Assembly: GCA_014925825.1 (NCBI GenBank)
Contig: JACGCK010000025.1
Location: 248,001 to 312,000 of the forward strand
Reading direction: 5' to 3'
DNA from: Pholiota molesta
Lineage: Eukaryota; Basidiomycota; Agaricomycetes; Agaricales; Strophariaceae
Length of the DNA stretch: 64,000 bases
Made by a program: the position numbers and the translations under genes. The notes beneath the pieces were generated by a model. It searched no databases. It saw nothing but the letters and a program-made list of their open reading frames with translations, and was not told where the DNA came from. Numbering within the stretch: position 1 is the stretch's first letter; each line of letters opens with the position of its first letter. Positions 1 through 10,911 of the stretch are shown here, one piece after another.

Positions 1-563
1 GCAGAAAGGTAAGCACACGAGCAGTCGCGCCGGTTTCTGCCGCACGCGCGCGCGCGCTCCTTAGTGTAGCTTTAGATATCTCGCTCTCATTCGCACTCGC
101 TCTTCGACAGTAATAATAATATGCTGAGCAAAATTACAATAGCTGTTTAACACAAGTATATCTGAATAAGTAGAACTTTATTAACCACCGTGCCTTGATC
201 TAGATACGATACAGACAACATATACAGCACAATCCCCGTACGCAGCGCTCCCTCACGTAGACAAGCAATCACCATCCCAGTCCTCACACCGATGCCCCCC
301 AGACAACCCCGGGTGTGCGCCTATTCGCCCGCGGTACATCGTCAGCGTCGACATCCATGGAGGGTACCTACAGCGTAAACCGTGCGCCCCATCCGATCTG
401 ACGAACATATTCGCTCCCCTGACCGACGGCGGATCTGCTGCACCGTCGTGAATTGATGGGCCATGACAGGCAGGTGGGGCCGCCCTACGGCATCCAGACC
501 GACTGCGCGGAGCAGCGGGATGTACCATCGCAGACGAGACGGACGGAGCGCACCAGTACCAGC
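1..563. other. Left flank, no supported gene
   Basis: This is the DNA outside the left end of the large transposon. It holds a short CG dinucleotide run near 45-57 and a GC-rich stretch at about 240-540. The open frames there are short, lack recognisable motifs and show no convincing splice structure, so I call no gene. A few bases at the very start resemble an exon-intron border (AG followed by GTAAGC), so the tail of a gene may lie just upstream of the window. Confidence 0.4.
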
Positions 564-615
564 CCTATTTATCAATAATCATAGGTTCAACCTTGACATA
601 CGCTATCAATAAATG
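564..615 (+). repeat. Left terminal inverted repeat of the KDZ element
   Basis: The core GCTATCAATAAATG (602-615) matches perfectly, inverted, at 16001-16014, and the similarity continues weakly inward through a GTT..AACCT stretch. An alternative, gapped alignment uses TATCAATAA and GGTTCAACC at 572-592 against the last 30 bases of the element. The two readings differ by about 40 bp in where the element begins. Confidence 0.6.
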
Positions 616-710
616 CCAGTTCTAACCTGTACTACTTGCCCACCTGTCTATCATCCATTATCCTGTCCGAATTGATCGACTGTCCCATGCACCCAATCTC
701 CCACCCTGCC

Positions 711-1505
711 TTCCATTATTCATTAACCAAGTATCCGTTGTTGCTCATCCTCCTCCTTATTATACATCATTCCACCCTCTGTAATATAGCCTCTCTTGCA
801 CTACTCCCCATTATCCATTAACCATCTCCCACCCTGCCTTCCGTTATTCATTAACCCTCTCCTTATTATACATCATTCCACCTAGCCTCTTTCTTGCACT
901 ACTGCCCATTATCCATTAACCGTCTCCCGCCCTGCCTTCTGTTATTCATTAACCCTCCTCCTTATTATACATCATTCCACATAGCCTCTCTCTTGCATTA
1001 CCACCCATTATCCATTAACCAAGTCATTCCAGTCTCTGTTATTTATAATCATGTTTTCTGTCGTCATCAGCTCTACCGCCTGTTATTCATTAACCAATGT
1101 ACTATTTTTATTGATCCTACCATCATCCTGTTTTCTATCACCTGGCATTGCTCCTTCCCTACCGATTATTATCTATTAACCTTTGTCCAAATTAATCAAT
1201 TGCCCCATGCTTGATCTTCTGCCCTCCCTTGTATTATTCATTAACCAAGTATGCATTGTTGCTCATCCTCCTCCTTATTATGGATCATTCCACCCTCTGT
1301 GATCTGCCAGCAATCGGCTCCACCGCCCATTATCCATTAACCCATGTGCCATTTTTATTGATACTACTCCTTAATGTTGTTCATCATCCTGCCCTTGTTA
1401 TTCATCATCCTGCTTTCTATCAGCTGGAATTTCCTGTGCTCTACCGACCATTATCCATTAACCTTATACATTATCTGTTATACTACCACCCATTATTCAT
1501 TAACC
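711..1505 (+). repeat. Left subterminal repeat array (CATTATYCATTAACC motif)
   Basis: About twelve copies of a 14-15 base motif, CATTATCCATTAACC or TTATTCATTAACC, occur at irregular spacing (near 711, 806, 843, 906, 940, 1006, 1080, 1166, 1231, 1327, 1447 and 1489), separated by recurring CT-rich stretches such as CCTCCTTATTATACATCATT. The right arm carries the reverse complement. Such inverted subterminal arrays are typical transposase-binding regions in large plant and fungal DNA transposons; binding here is inferred. Open frames across this stretch are by-products of the repeats. Confidence 0.8.
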
Positions 1506-2604
1506 CAGTCTGTTGCCACTTCAATCCAATCCCCTGATATACGTCGCTCTGCTCCCCATTGGCTATTAATAACATCTCTTATGACTAAACGTGATGCAAT
1601 CAACTTCATATCATATGTTTTTGACGGTCTATGTATGTATGTATACCGGCACATTGTCATATAAATCGAATCACCATACAAATATGTTAAGAATCTTCAC
1701 ATAGGCGGGGTTTACGAGTTCCAGCACCCAATCTTCGGGGATACCTCCGATTTTCCGAAGGATCACTTTGTGACTGTGTATTCGAGGCACTTTCATTTTG
1801 AATATTTGAGGTGCTTTCAGTTTGGGCATTGACACAAAGCCGAGCAATTTCTCTAGATTGAACAATCAGGTAAATCTCTCTAATAGCAAATGTTCGCTCA
1901 CTCACTCAATCTCCTTGAATGTCAAGAAACTTTTGAAGTCCCCAATAACAATTCCGACGCCTATTTCTGACTCAATTACAGAATACGGCATATCTTCCAA
2001 CGTGTTATTAACAATATTGACGACATCTATTCCAAATATAATGTTTAGTTATACAGTAGTAAAGACAAACATAAATGATTACCCTGTGAAGACATTTTGA
2101 ACAGAAGAAAGAGAGAATAAAGAATTGATGGGCATGTACTTGAGTCGAGTAATATGCCTCTTCATCGAAAGGCATCATATCGTCAATATTTCTTCAAACC
2201 ATGGGTCGCTTAGTAAATAGTTGATCATCAGGCAATAGTTTCCATCCATCCTTCCCATTATTCATTATGCCTTAGTTTTTCTAACTTTAAGAATTCTTGT
2301 TTTGCATCGCCCTCAGGTTTGTTCATCAAGCCTGATCACATGATTATAGATCTATCCATGAATATTAGATCAATCGTAACTTACAAGCACTAATGGATAA
2401 TCCTCCCCACAGTACGACGTCCTTTCCCTCTTGTAGAATAACAATCATTTTATTACTACTGATATTCCAAGAAAAACATAACCATTTTATGTGACATATT
2501 ACATTCTATCAAGTCAAACATACGATCATCATCAATCAATCAATCCAAAATTACCAACACCACGTGCCAAGATCGATACTAGCAAGAATAGTGAACACGT
2601 CGCA
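1506..2604. other. AT-rich spacer inside the transposon
   Basis: This stretch lies between the left subterminal array and the stop codon of the 884-aa gene. It is AT-rich, with short unrecognised open frames on both strands around 1670-2100. None has a convincing start together with splice sites. The part next to 2600 probably holds the 3' untranslated region of the minus-strand gene. Confidence 0.4.
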
Positions 2605-5431
2605 CTACACCTTCGTCTTTGCCTTCTTCTTTTTGCCACTTTCATTATTGCTTGTAGATGGCCGCTTCAGATTGGAGGATTCAAACATAGCAAGACAGTC
2701 TGACACGTCCTTAACGGCCAACATCCATCGAGGATCCTGCTCCCGTATTCCAGCCCACCACTTCAACCCAACGACAACGGGCAGAAAAGCAGTGGGTCCT
2801 GATTTTCTAATAGCCTTTAGAAGGGCCTGAATCTGCTGTTTCCCTTTCCCAGTTTCTACGGTGTGAGGTAACATATTAGCATCTGGGTTCTGCCTCCAGT
2901 CTGGCTGTGCTGAATTCCACCATTTGACCCAATCGTTCGCAAATTGTCCAATATCTCCAAGGTGAGGCAATGTATCGTAATTCCGGGATGCCGCCCATTT
3001 GGAAAGCGGACTGGGCCTTGTTGCCGGTGCTAAGCGTTGCTGGAATATAGGTGAGTAACTACCCAATGCATATGGCGATAATTCACTTACTGAGCTTATC
3101 TCCTGCTGTACTTCGAAATCGTACCAAGCTTGAATACACGCCTGCCATTCAACCACATCCAAATCCTGGATAAGGTACTTGAAAGCGGTCTCTAACCATT
3201 GCTTAGGCGTTTCGATCTCTTTTGGTCTAGCAGGGCGACGATCACGAACAGGACGGTCCCCAATTTCGAGGGCTGAACGAGGTGGGTTTGTGACGGTAGC
3301 AGATCCGATGGGGTTTTCTTCAAGGCTAATGGTCCCTGTAGGTGATCCGATGTGAACGATAGCTGCAGCTGGAACAGAAGGGATCGATAGGTTATGATCG
3401 GACAGTCCACCAGATGCGGCAACTTGAAGAGCGTCAACAGCACCAACTTGACCACCGGCACCACCTCTTTGGTTGATGCTAAAGATATCAATAACTGGTA
3501 GGCCATTAAGACCCAAGGCAGTCATTGCGAGAGGAGGCTGGGCGAGAGGAGGATGGGCAGGTAGGCCATTAAGACCCAAGGCAGTCGTTGCGAGAGGAGG
3601 ATGGGCGAGAGTAGGATGGGCAGAAGGAGTTTCATAACCGTTGGTAAGCATCCAGTTATCGACTGACACTTCATCTGATGCCGTTTCTTTATCTGCCGCT
3701 GCCACTGCCGCAAATGCATTCATTTCGCTTTCGAATGCGGCCCATTCCTCCTGTGTCCAGTTGAGTGCAAGGGGGTCTGGAGTTTCTGATGGCGCAGGGT
3801 GGGTTTGTTGGTAGTCAGCAACTGGGTTTTGATGCGATATCGTATCCGGAACATGAGTAGCTTGTCCAGTTGGATTGAAATGACTAGGCTGAATAATTTG
3901 TTGTTGATTGACCAGGGCGTCTATGGACACCGGTGTTTCAGCCCCGATTGATGGACCAGCACTCCCAGAAGTACGTGGAAGCATGGGTCCACCAGTATGA
4001 AATTGACTTGGTCCAACAGATGATCGAGAAGCAAGATTTTCGGACCCGGCCGATGGTCCAACGCAGTTTGGGGGGCCCAATGCAGGCAGAGGATCTGGAG
4101 CTGTACCACTGGGTTGTCTATTGGGATGAACGTGGTCCACCGAGGTGGATGGTTGGGCATGCTGGGAAGAACCTAAACGAGCAACGGTAGGAGCGGCAGC
4201 CCCAAGTTGGCCCAATGCATCGCTTTTTGAAGCTGACAGGGGAGCCAGACCATCGTACTCGGATGGAGCCGAAGTCTCGGTGTTCTGGAAACTGTCCCGA
4301 AAAGGTATCGTGCTTGGACCCACAATGTTCGACGCTGATCCATCATTTGTAGGAGGCTCATTCCCTGACTCGGCTAAAATGAATGAGCAACGATCTTTGG
4401 CAAATGAAATTCAGCAACTTACGAAAAGTGGAAAGCAAGAAATTCAAAAAGGGGGTTACAAGATCGTTGCGGATGTGATTCTTTCGAACATCTCCAAAGG
4501 TCTGCCCATAGGGATCCGTTCCAACATGGCGCATGAGCGCCCGAAGTTTCCCTCCATTTCCTAAATCTGGTCCGCCACAGATCGCAGAGAAATACCAGCC
4601 TGTCTCCTTTTCTAGGGCCTCGAAGAAAGCCTTAAGTCGACCAGGTACCGTGAGGATCGCTCTACAAAAACACAACTGGTGAGCGTCCAAACATATGTAT
4701 GTCCACTTTATAATCTATACCTTGCTTTCTCTTCAGGCGACGCTTCTGCTTGGATCGAGGGATTCTTCGCCTCTAACTTGACCCTGAGACGCTGCTCATG
4801 CTGTTCATCATACATCTTCTGGATGCTCGCCTTCGTTTCCTCGTCCGCACTTGCATAGGCCTCTATGGTACACTGTTGGATAATATCGATGTGAGACCTA
4901 TCAGGTTCTCTTGCTATAGCCTCTGCGACCATTGGCTGGATCAAGTCCTCGTAATGAACTTTCGAAAGAATCTGAGGCCTGGTGAGAGCACGTGGTAACG
5001 GTGTCTGCTTGTCGACGACTGGTGGAGTGCTGTGCGCTTCATTACTGTTAAGGTTCCGATTGTTGAACCAGGACTTTAGTTGCTAAAAATGTATCGATAA
5101 TTAGAAATAATTCGAGACACCAAAGGGGTAATAAAATCAGACTTACATATTTGCGCAGCTCGGTCCATTTGTCTAAAGTTAGGTGTGACAAATCGTAGCG
5201 TGCCTCCTTCTTGGCGGCTTGTGTACTTTGAGCGTCGACCGTTCCTGGTTTATTAGGGACGGTGAATAGCCTAATTTCATGACTATGGTTGGGCCATTGG
5301 AAAAAAAACTCCCTATGGATGTCGCAAAAAAAACTAGCCGTAGTTCCTTGACGCTGGGCACTGTGGAACACGGGTAGCTGTGATTCCAAAAAATCTAACT
5401 GTTGGGAAGTTGCCCAAGGCGGCGTAGGCAT
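2605..5431 (-). CDS. 884-aa protein of unknown function, transposon cargo
   Basis: I read four exons: 5147-5431, 4721-5082, 4423-4661 and 2605-4373, with GT-AG introns of 64, 59 and 49 bp. The joined frame is open for 884 codons. The start is the ATG before PTPPWATSQQLDFL. The N-terminal 95 residues are a compact Trp/Phe-rich block (WATSQQ, TTASFF, FFFQWP). The middle of about 400 residues is Pro/Ser/Ala-rich with a near-repeat around LGLNGLPAHPPLAQPP. The C-terminal 200 residues hold a Trp-rich domain (PKQWLETAF, WQACIQAWYDFE, LSKWAASRNYD, WVKWWN, WRQNPD, LKWWAGI) and a lysine tail (KKKKAKTKV) that could act as a nuclear signal. Proteins of this layout are, to my recollection, common and uncharacterised in Agaricomycetes. 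The function is unknown; a role in transposition is inferred only from its position. Confidence 0.75.
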
Positions 5432-5750
5432 CTGTATGATATAGATAAGGCCTGAAAATCTCCTAAAACCGTAATGTTTACCTTGAGCTTGAGCTTGGTA
5501 ACTATAAGTTTGTCGTTGGTGGTGGGCGGTGGGGGTGGATCGAAATTATTGATGATGAATATTGAATGAGGATGGATATTTCCCATCCTCCCGCTTCTTC
5601 AGCCACACCCTCTTCCGCGCCTTCGAACTTATCGCTAACTTCCGGGTAACTATACAGCTTCCAAAAGCTATAAAAGACCCAACTCTAAGTATTTGAGCGT
5701 GTCCCATCTTCTCCCACCTTTTCCCCCAAGCCCCCAGCTCAGCCTCGACG
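5432..5750. promoter_or_regulatory. Divergent intergenic region between the two left cargo genes
   Basis: This 319-bp gap separates the start codons of the minus-strand 884-aa gene and the plus-strand viroplasmin-domain gene. It must hold both promoters and 5' untranslated regions. I see a CT-rich stretch just before the plus-strand ATG, common at fungal transcription starts, and no clear TATA box for either gene. Confidence 0.5.
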
Positions 5751-7117
5751 ATGACCTCCGACAAGATTCCTGACACTCATACGTTCAATGAACACAACTC
5801 GGCGCTTATTACAGAGGCTTTAAATAACCTCTCCCTCAATCCCGCCCGTGCCGCCGGCAATCACCCCAGTAAGTATTCTCATAGAAGCATGTTCCCCGCC
5901 CTATATATTGACAATTGATATTGTAGGCCAGGGCGCTCCGAACCATGGTGAAGCTCAAGGGAGTGTCACGATTTCCTTGACCAACCTCATTGATTTACTT
6001 CATGGTTGCGGAGTCAATGTGATCTCGCCCATGGAAGAGATCATAAGTAAGTATTTCCTTATTTGGCAGGAAGTATATGTTTTGATTTCCCGCGGCCGCA
6101 GATATGGAGCGAGCTCAAGCAGCGCAAGACGCACAAGACACCCAAGAAGCACGCGACACAGGTTCTGGTAGGCACTACACTATTTGAAACACTCTGATGC
6201 TCATTTTTTATACAACCCTTGCAGCTCTCAACCTTCTCCCTGCCCAGCGCGCTTTCATTTTTGGAACCGGTCAAAAGAACCGTAAGCTTCTTCCTTACGC
6301 AATGTTGATATGTGCCTGACTTGATTATAAAGCCTGCCCATGGACCGTAGCAGACAGCGGAGCTGTGACGATCGCCGCAGCCAGTGCGGCTCAGGCTGCT
6401 CCTGCTGCCCAGCTTGCCCTCACCACTGGTGCAGCTCCGCTTGCTGCCATTCCTGCCACGGCTCTGCCTGCTCCTGCTGGTCAGCTTGCTGCCGCAGCAT
6501 CAGTCACCCCGGTTACTCAGCTTGCTGCCACGGCATTTGTTGCCCCTGTCACTCAGCTCGCTGCTGCAGCCTCGGTCACCTCTCAGCCTGCTCCTGTGGT
6601 CGCCCAGTCTGCGCCGGTTGCTCAGCCCACCCCGGTCACTCACCTGGTCATTCATTCCACCCCGGCCGCTCAGTTGCTCCCCGACAGTACTCTCCAGGGA
6701 CCTCCTACATCTCCAACTACTGGAGTTCCTGGACCGTCAAACATTGAACTTGGCGCAGGGGTGGATCCGAGCATCACTGGGTTCGTTTGCACCTCCTGCC
6801 ATACCTACAACACTATCAGGTATGCCCCATACACGTTGAGAATGTGTCTACCATCTAATCATTACGATCTACTCAGGTCCGCTCGTGAAACCTACTACTG
6901 CGTCATCGCCGGGCGTGCTGTGGGCGTTTTTCAAGGATGGTTCGTGCACTTTTAACCTTGTAACTTTATTCTACTGAAATCCTTGAATAGGCACAATGTG
7001 CAGCCCCTTGTCTCCGGTGTAGGCCATGCGTGCTATAAAAAGTACCCATCCGAGGCTGACGCCTTAGCAGCCTTCGAAGAGGCTCAAAAGGCAGGCTATG
7101 TCGTCGTCCTTGCTTAG
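5751..7117 (+). CDS. 345-aa protein with C-terminal viroplasmin / RNase H1 N-terminal-like domain
   Basis: Seven exons give an open frame: 5751-5868, 5927-6046, 6102-6167, 6225-6281, 6333-6819, 6877-6939 and 6991-7117, all with GT-AG introns. The central exon encodes a long Ala/Pro/Val/Gln-rich low-complexity stretch (repeats like TQLAA and VAPVTQLAAAA). The C-terminus reads ETYYCVIAGRAVGVFQGW, then HNVQPLVSGVGHACYKKYPS and DALAAFEEAQKAGY. This is the fold signature of the caulimovirus viroplasmin / RNase H1 N-terminal domain, which binds RNA-DNA hybrids or double-stranded RNA in RNase H1. No RNase H catalytic domain follows. A short C-x2-C pair (CTSC) precedes the domain. It starts about 320 bp from the divergent 884-aa gene, so the two may share a promoter. 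Confidence 0.85.
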
Positions 7118-8429
7118 GTGGCATTGGGTTTTCTATCTTTCTTGATTGGCGCTGTTGCTACATATGTTTGATCAGTCCTTGACTTCATCCCAACCAAGTC
7201 ATTTCGTCCCACTCTGATTAGTACGATGGACATTTAGCGCCTCTTTTACTTGTGTTCGTGTTTGTGTGCCCACCGATGATTACTGTTGTGCCCGTGAAAT
7301 AAATCAGATGCTCTGTTCTCATATGTTTTGTGTGACTCTAACTTAAGTTGAATTGTGTGAGCTATCAGGCCAATAGCGCGCAGCCAGGGGGCTTTTTCCC
7401 CCAATGGTGCAGGGAGTCTGTGACGTGATAGTGAACGTGACAAAACATAGCATTGATGAAAGCGGCATAGGAATTAGGTAGAATTGGAGGCTTTCAGATG
7501 ACAATCTCTTTGGATTTAAATGAACTTTTGGTATTTCTACCTTGTAAGTGGATGGAAGGGACCATCGAAAGGAGAGCCCCGCCAGGTAGCGCACCCAAAA
7601 TATAAGAAGACATACGCGATGGACGAGGAGGAGATAAGAGATGACCATAGTCGATAGACATTCACTTGTAATGCCTACCAAAAATTCTATCGTAATCTTC
7701 ATGCAATCATGCGGTTCTTTAGCTTGTGTCCTTAGCTTGCAAGATTCATAAAGTTGTCTCTGAGCACTTGAAGTGACAATTGTATTCGCACACTTACGCC
7801 TTAGTCAATTATTTGATCCAAATGAACACTCTGTTTTCCTATCTGAAATCTTGCACTTCAAATGAATATTGTAACACATTATCCCTACTATTCATCTTCT
7901 AATTTACAGGGCTCAAACTGGTGTATTCCTCGTGCTATGGGCCTCGGATCGCAAACATATCACAAACATTGTAGTGTTTGTGATATGTTTGCGATTCTTT
8001 CAAGATTGCTACGGGAATATATTAGCTATTCGGCCCAAAAAAAGAGAGAATTACTCAGGGAATAATATCGATGCTATTTGCGCAAGTTGGTCAACATGGG
8101 TTTATAGCAAGGTCCTTGTATTCAACAGATATCCCTCAGACATCACTTAGAAACCATACCGAGGATCCTAAAAGTTGTTCCCATGAAAAATATTGAATGT
8201 ATCTTATATTAAAGTAATCTTGTCTGCATTCCAGAATATATCATTCTCGGAGCTGGGAATGACCCAGTTGTCCTGCTACAGACCGTTTATCATGAACATA
8301 TCTCAAACATATCGCAAACTTAATGTGCATCATCACTGGGTCGTACCACGAAGGAGGCTGCTGATTGGCTGCATGACCCACACTGCTTCTATAATCCAGA
8401 ATCTTGGTTTCTACTCTTTACTCTACACC
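7118..8429. other. Transposon spacer without a supported gene
   Basis: No gene is supported in these 1.3 kb. Several open frames of 65-120 codons exist on both strands, but they show no recognisable motifs or splice pattern. The notable element is a long perfect palindrome at 7948-7995, listed separately. A related partial sequence (AACATATCTCAAACATATCG) occurs near 8297. Confidence 0.4.
7948..7995. repeat. Perfect inverted repeat, 21-bp arms, 6-nt loop
   Basis: Arms at 7948-7968 (beginning ATCGCAAACATATCAC) and 7975-7995 are exact reverse complements, separated by TTGTAG. On either strand the transcript would fold into a 21-bp hairpin. A degenerate single arm lies about 350 bp downstream near 8297-8316. 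It could be the joined ends of a small nested element, a structured RNA or a protein-binding site. Confidence 0.85.
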
Positions 8430-9151
8430 ATGCCAATGTCTGAGGCCGAAAAAAAGGAGTCCCATCGTTTAGCTTGTGCAAAATACTACAAGAAGTGAGA
8501 TTTTACTACCAAAATATCAATATGTTCAACTAATATTCCACCCTGAACAATTAAAGGAAACGCGCCATACTGCGCAATCAGTCAAAGCTCAGAATGAGGC
8601 GACTAAGAGCTCTCCGTAAATCTGCAAAATTAACCCAGGACTGCCCGCAGAATGAGGAAGACAGGGCTACCATCCCACACGAAGGTACCTTGAATACTCG
8701 GTTGCAGTCTCCAGCACCAGATCCCTCCCATGATATAACTCTTGAGGACGATGAAGATGACCCAGAGGACGACTCTGAATCTGACATTTCAAGCAAATCG
8801 CGGTCGTCGAGTCCAACATCTGGCATGGATGAACGGGATCATGATGATTCAACATTTGACGGAGTGCCTCTTGCAGAGCTCCGGTAAGTTGAGCTACACC
8901 CACATGTTTAAAAAAAATTTATTCCTCCATCTAGAGCACAAAGGGCGGAACGAATGAAGAGCTATCTTTCTGACAGAGACACGATGGCAGATACCCTAGA
9001 CGAATGGTAATTATCTTATGAGAAATACCCAATCTAAACATTCTGATAGATTTATAGGTACAGGAAGGACCGTGAACAACAGGGACTCGAAATCGAAGAG
9101 GATGATGATAATGTTTCTCTACCCGTTGCCAGCGATTCAGAGGAGATGTAA
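8430..9151 (+). CDS. 185-aa basic-then-acidic protein of unknown function, transposon cargo
   Basis: Four exons give an open frame: 8430-8494, 8557-8883, 8935-9006 and 9058-9151, with GT-AG introns of 51-62 bp. The N-terminal 45 residues are strongly basic (KKRAILRNQSK, RMRRLRALRKSAK) and start with a Lys/Glu/Ala-rich helix (SEAEKKESHRLACAKYYKK). The middle is acidic (LEDDEDDPEDDSESD) and Ser-rich, and the C-terminus is again acidic (EIEEDDDNVSLPVASDSEEM). A DNA- or chromatin-associated adaptor is conceivable from the charge pattern, but I do not recognise the family. It is transcribed in the same direction as the next two genes. Confidence 0.65.
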
Positions 9152-9600
9152 TTACGAATCACAATTGAGATTTTATTTAAGTGTGCAACAGGAGAGTGCA
9201 CAATAATGCGAGCAAGTGATTTAGCATCAAAGAGAGCCGTTCAATTTTCAATGTATTATCATATATTGAACAGTCATAATTTATTCGACTAACGACAATA
9301 TGTTCTCTGTACCTCACCTAATTCCAGCTATTGCTACTTTTCTATCGTCATATGGGTTGATCCATAACCCAATGGTTCGATGAATGATGCTCCTGAGAAC
9401 ACGGGCTTACATATAAATCATTGTCAGTAAATCAAGGATCGATGAATAAACTACGGATAGTTATTTTACATAGAATGAGGAACAATGGATAAAGGTCGTC
9501 AAGTGGTTTTCCTTTAAAGAGTATAGTGAGACCTTGACCAATGTTTCCACCCCCTTCATCGTCATAGATTCTACATTCGACACTGGACATTAGTATCTCA
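9152..9600. other. Spacer between cargo genes
   Basis: This 449-bp AT-rich gap separates the 185-aa and 235-aa cargo genes. It probably holds the 3' end of the first and the promoter of the second. It contains GATGAATAAA- and AATGGATAAAGG-like words loosely resembling the subterminal motif; otherwise I see nothing specific. Confidence 0.4.
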
Positions 9601-10483
9601 ATGCCGCTCAAAATGCAGGACGGGGTAGGTTCATTCTAATTGCTTGCATCTGATACAATCTCACTGACTACATATCCCAAAGCTCGTTTATATCCAGCCA
9701 GATGTGGGCGTCACAGTGGCGGTGGCGAACGCGCAATTCCAGTTCATCTCTGACATGGCGCCCTACCTCAATCAAGCCGCAGGTCTCGATCAGAAAGAGG
9801 ATTTCCTGCACGAATTATACCGAATCTTCTTTGATCGCTGGCCTAACGTTGAGAAGCCTGGTGAGGACCTTGCAGTCACTGAGAACAGGAAGGCGCTCAC
9901 CAGAAAGGTAAGTTGGTATCTGCTTGATCAGGATTAATACTGAAACAATTTGCTAGCGAATCCGAACCGATATGCTCTGGCGTCGATTCTCAAATGCGGT
10001 TGCCGATGGCCCGTGGAGGAGACGCCTCTTCGAGGAGGAGCAGAAAACATTTGCAATCCAGCTAGAGGAACTGCTTGAGGGCGATGGCCCTATAGTAAAG
10101 GTAAATATCAATTCGTTTTACAACTGCCATGCAACCATTCTAATATAGACGTTCATTAGCCCCCCCAGGTCAAACGCACCCGAGACGAGTACACTCCACC
10201 TCGTTACGACCGACGCCTTCTTCCTCGCCCCAAGAAGAGGTCCCGTATCATTGGCTTTATTGATTTAACCAACGATAGCGATGACGACTTACTCCCTGCT
10301 GCTGTCGGTGCCAGTGGTTCTGCCAGTGGTAATTCCGACTTAGCTGCCATTGACTTGTCTACAGATGCTGATGATGGTCATGGTGTGCTTGCTCCTGGTG
10401 ATGGAGGAGCAATAGAGGGTAGCACTTTTGGTGATGTATTCACGCAGATAGAGAGTACCCAGGTCGCTGTAGTAGAGGGTTAG
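9601..10483 (+). CDS. 235-aa protein with NLS-like and SUMO-interaction-like motifs, transposon cargo
   Basis: Four exons give an open frame: 9601-9624, 9683-9907, 9957-10100 and 10169-10483, all GT-AG. The N-terminal 130 residues look folded (LVYIQPDVGVTVAVAN, FLHELYRIFFDRWP, MLWRRFSNAVADGPWRRRLF). Next comes a basic cluster (RRLLPRPKKRSR) that looks like a nuclear localisation signal. Directly after it, IIGFIDLTNDSDDDLL has the shape of a SUMO-interacting motif (hydrophobic core I-D-L-T followed by acidic residues), and a second weaker one, AAIDLSTDADDG, follows. The tail is Gly/Ser/Ala-rich. I do not recognise the N-terminal family. The first exon of eight codons rests on a good donor and an in-frame ATG, so the start is likely but not certain. 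Confidence 0.7.
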
Positions 10484-10690
10484 CTATGCACATGTAGTGT
10501 CTGTCTCCTTTGGGCCATGCCAACTTTGTTCGAATTAATCCATATATGCATTTCGCTATGACCAGACAGGAGAATTAGAACTTAGTCGATCACATTGAAT
10601 CGACAATCATCAGGCCTCAATATTCCAAGTCTGAGTCAGCTATCTGCATTGTACAACCTAGATTCTAAGCAGGATGATGAATAATACAAG
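10484..10690. other. Spacer upstream of the transposase promoter repeats
   Basis: This short gap follows the stop codon of the 235-aa gene. No gene or strong signal is visible. Confidence 0.4.
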
Positions 10691-10898
10691 AAGGTTAATA
10701 GATTATTGAGGTAGACCCATCAACAACAGATCAGACGTTGGCGAATTACACTTGATAGGCATCTCACACACTTAACTGACGATGAATAAGACAGAAGGTT
10801 GATAGATTATTGAGGTAGACCCATCAACAATAGACCAGACTTTCACGAATTACACTTGTTACGCATATCACACACTTCACTGGATATTCTTTCCATAA
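10691..10898 (+). promoter_or_regulatory. Tandem 104-bp duplication in the transposase promoter, carrying the subterminal motif
   Basis: Two imperfect copies of about 104 bp (from 10691 and from 10795) sit directly before the transposase ATG at 10912. Each begins AAGGTTRATAGATTATTGAGG-like, continues with GTAGACCCATCAACAA, and ends in CACACACTT. The GGTTRATAGATTATTG core is the same word that fills the right subterminal array. This suggests that the protein binding the element's ends also binds the transposase promoter, which would give autoregulation. That is inference; the duplication and shared motif are visible. Confidence 0.7.
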
Positions 10899-10911
10899 TC
10901 CATCGTTTACT

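Noticed and set aside
636..1664. Several plus-strand open frames of 60-110 codons
   Set aside because: They run through the subterminal repeat array and share its repeated peptide words (HYSLTK, PLSINL). They are a by-product of the repeats.
7343..7702. 119-codon minus-strand frame with hydrophobic stretches
   Set aside because: It lies over the likely 3' flank of the viroplasmin-domain gene, shows no family motif and has no splice partners.
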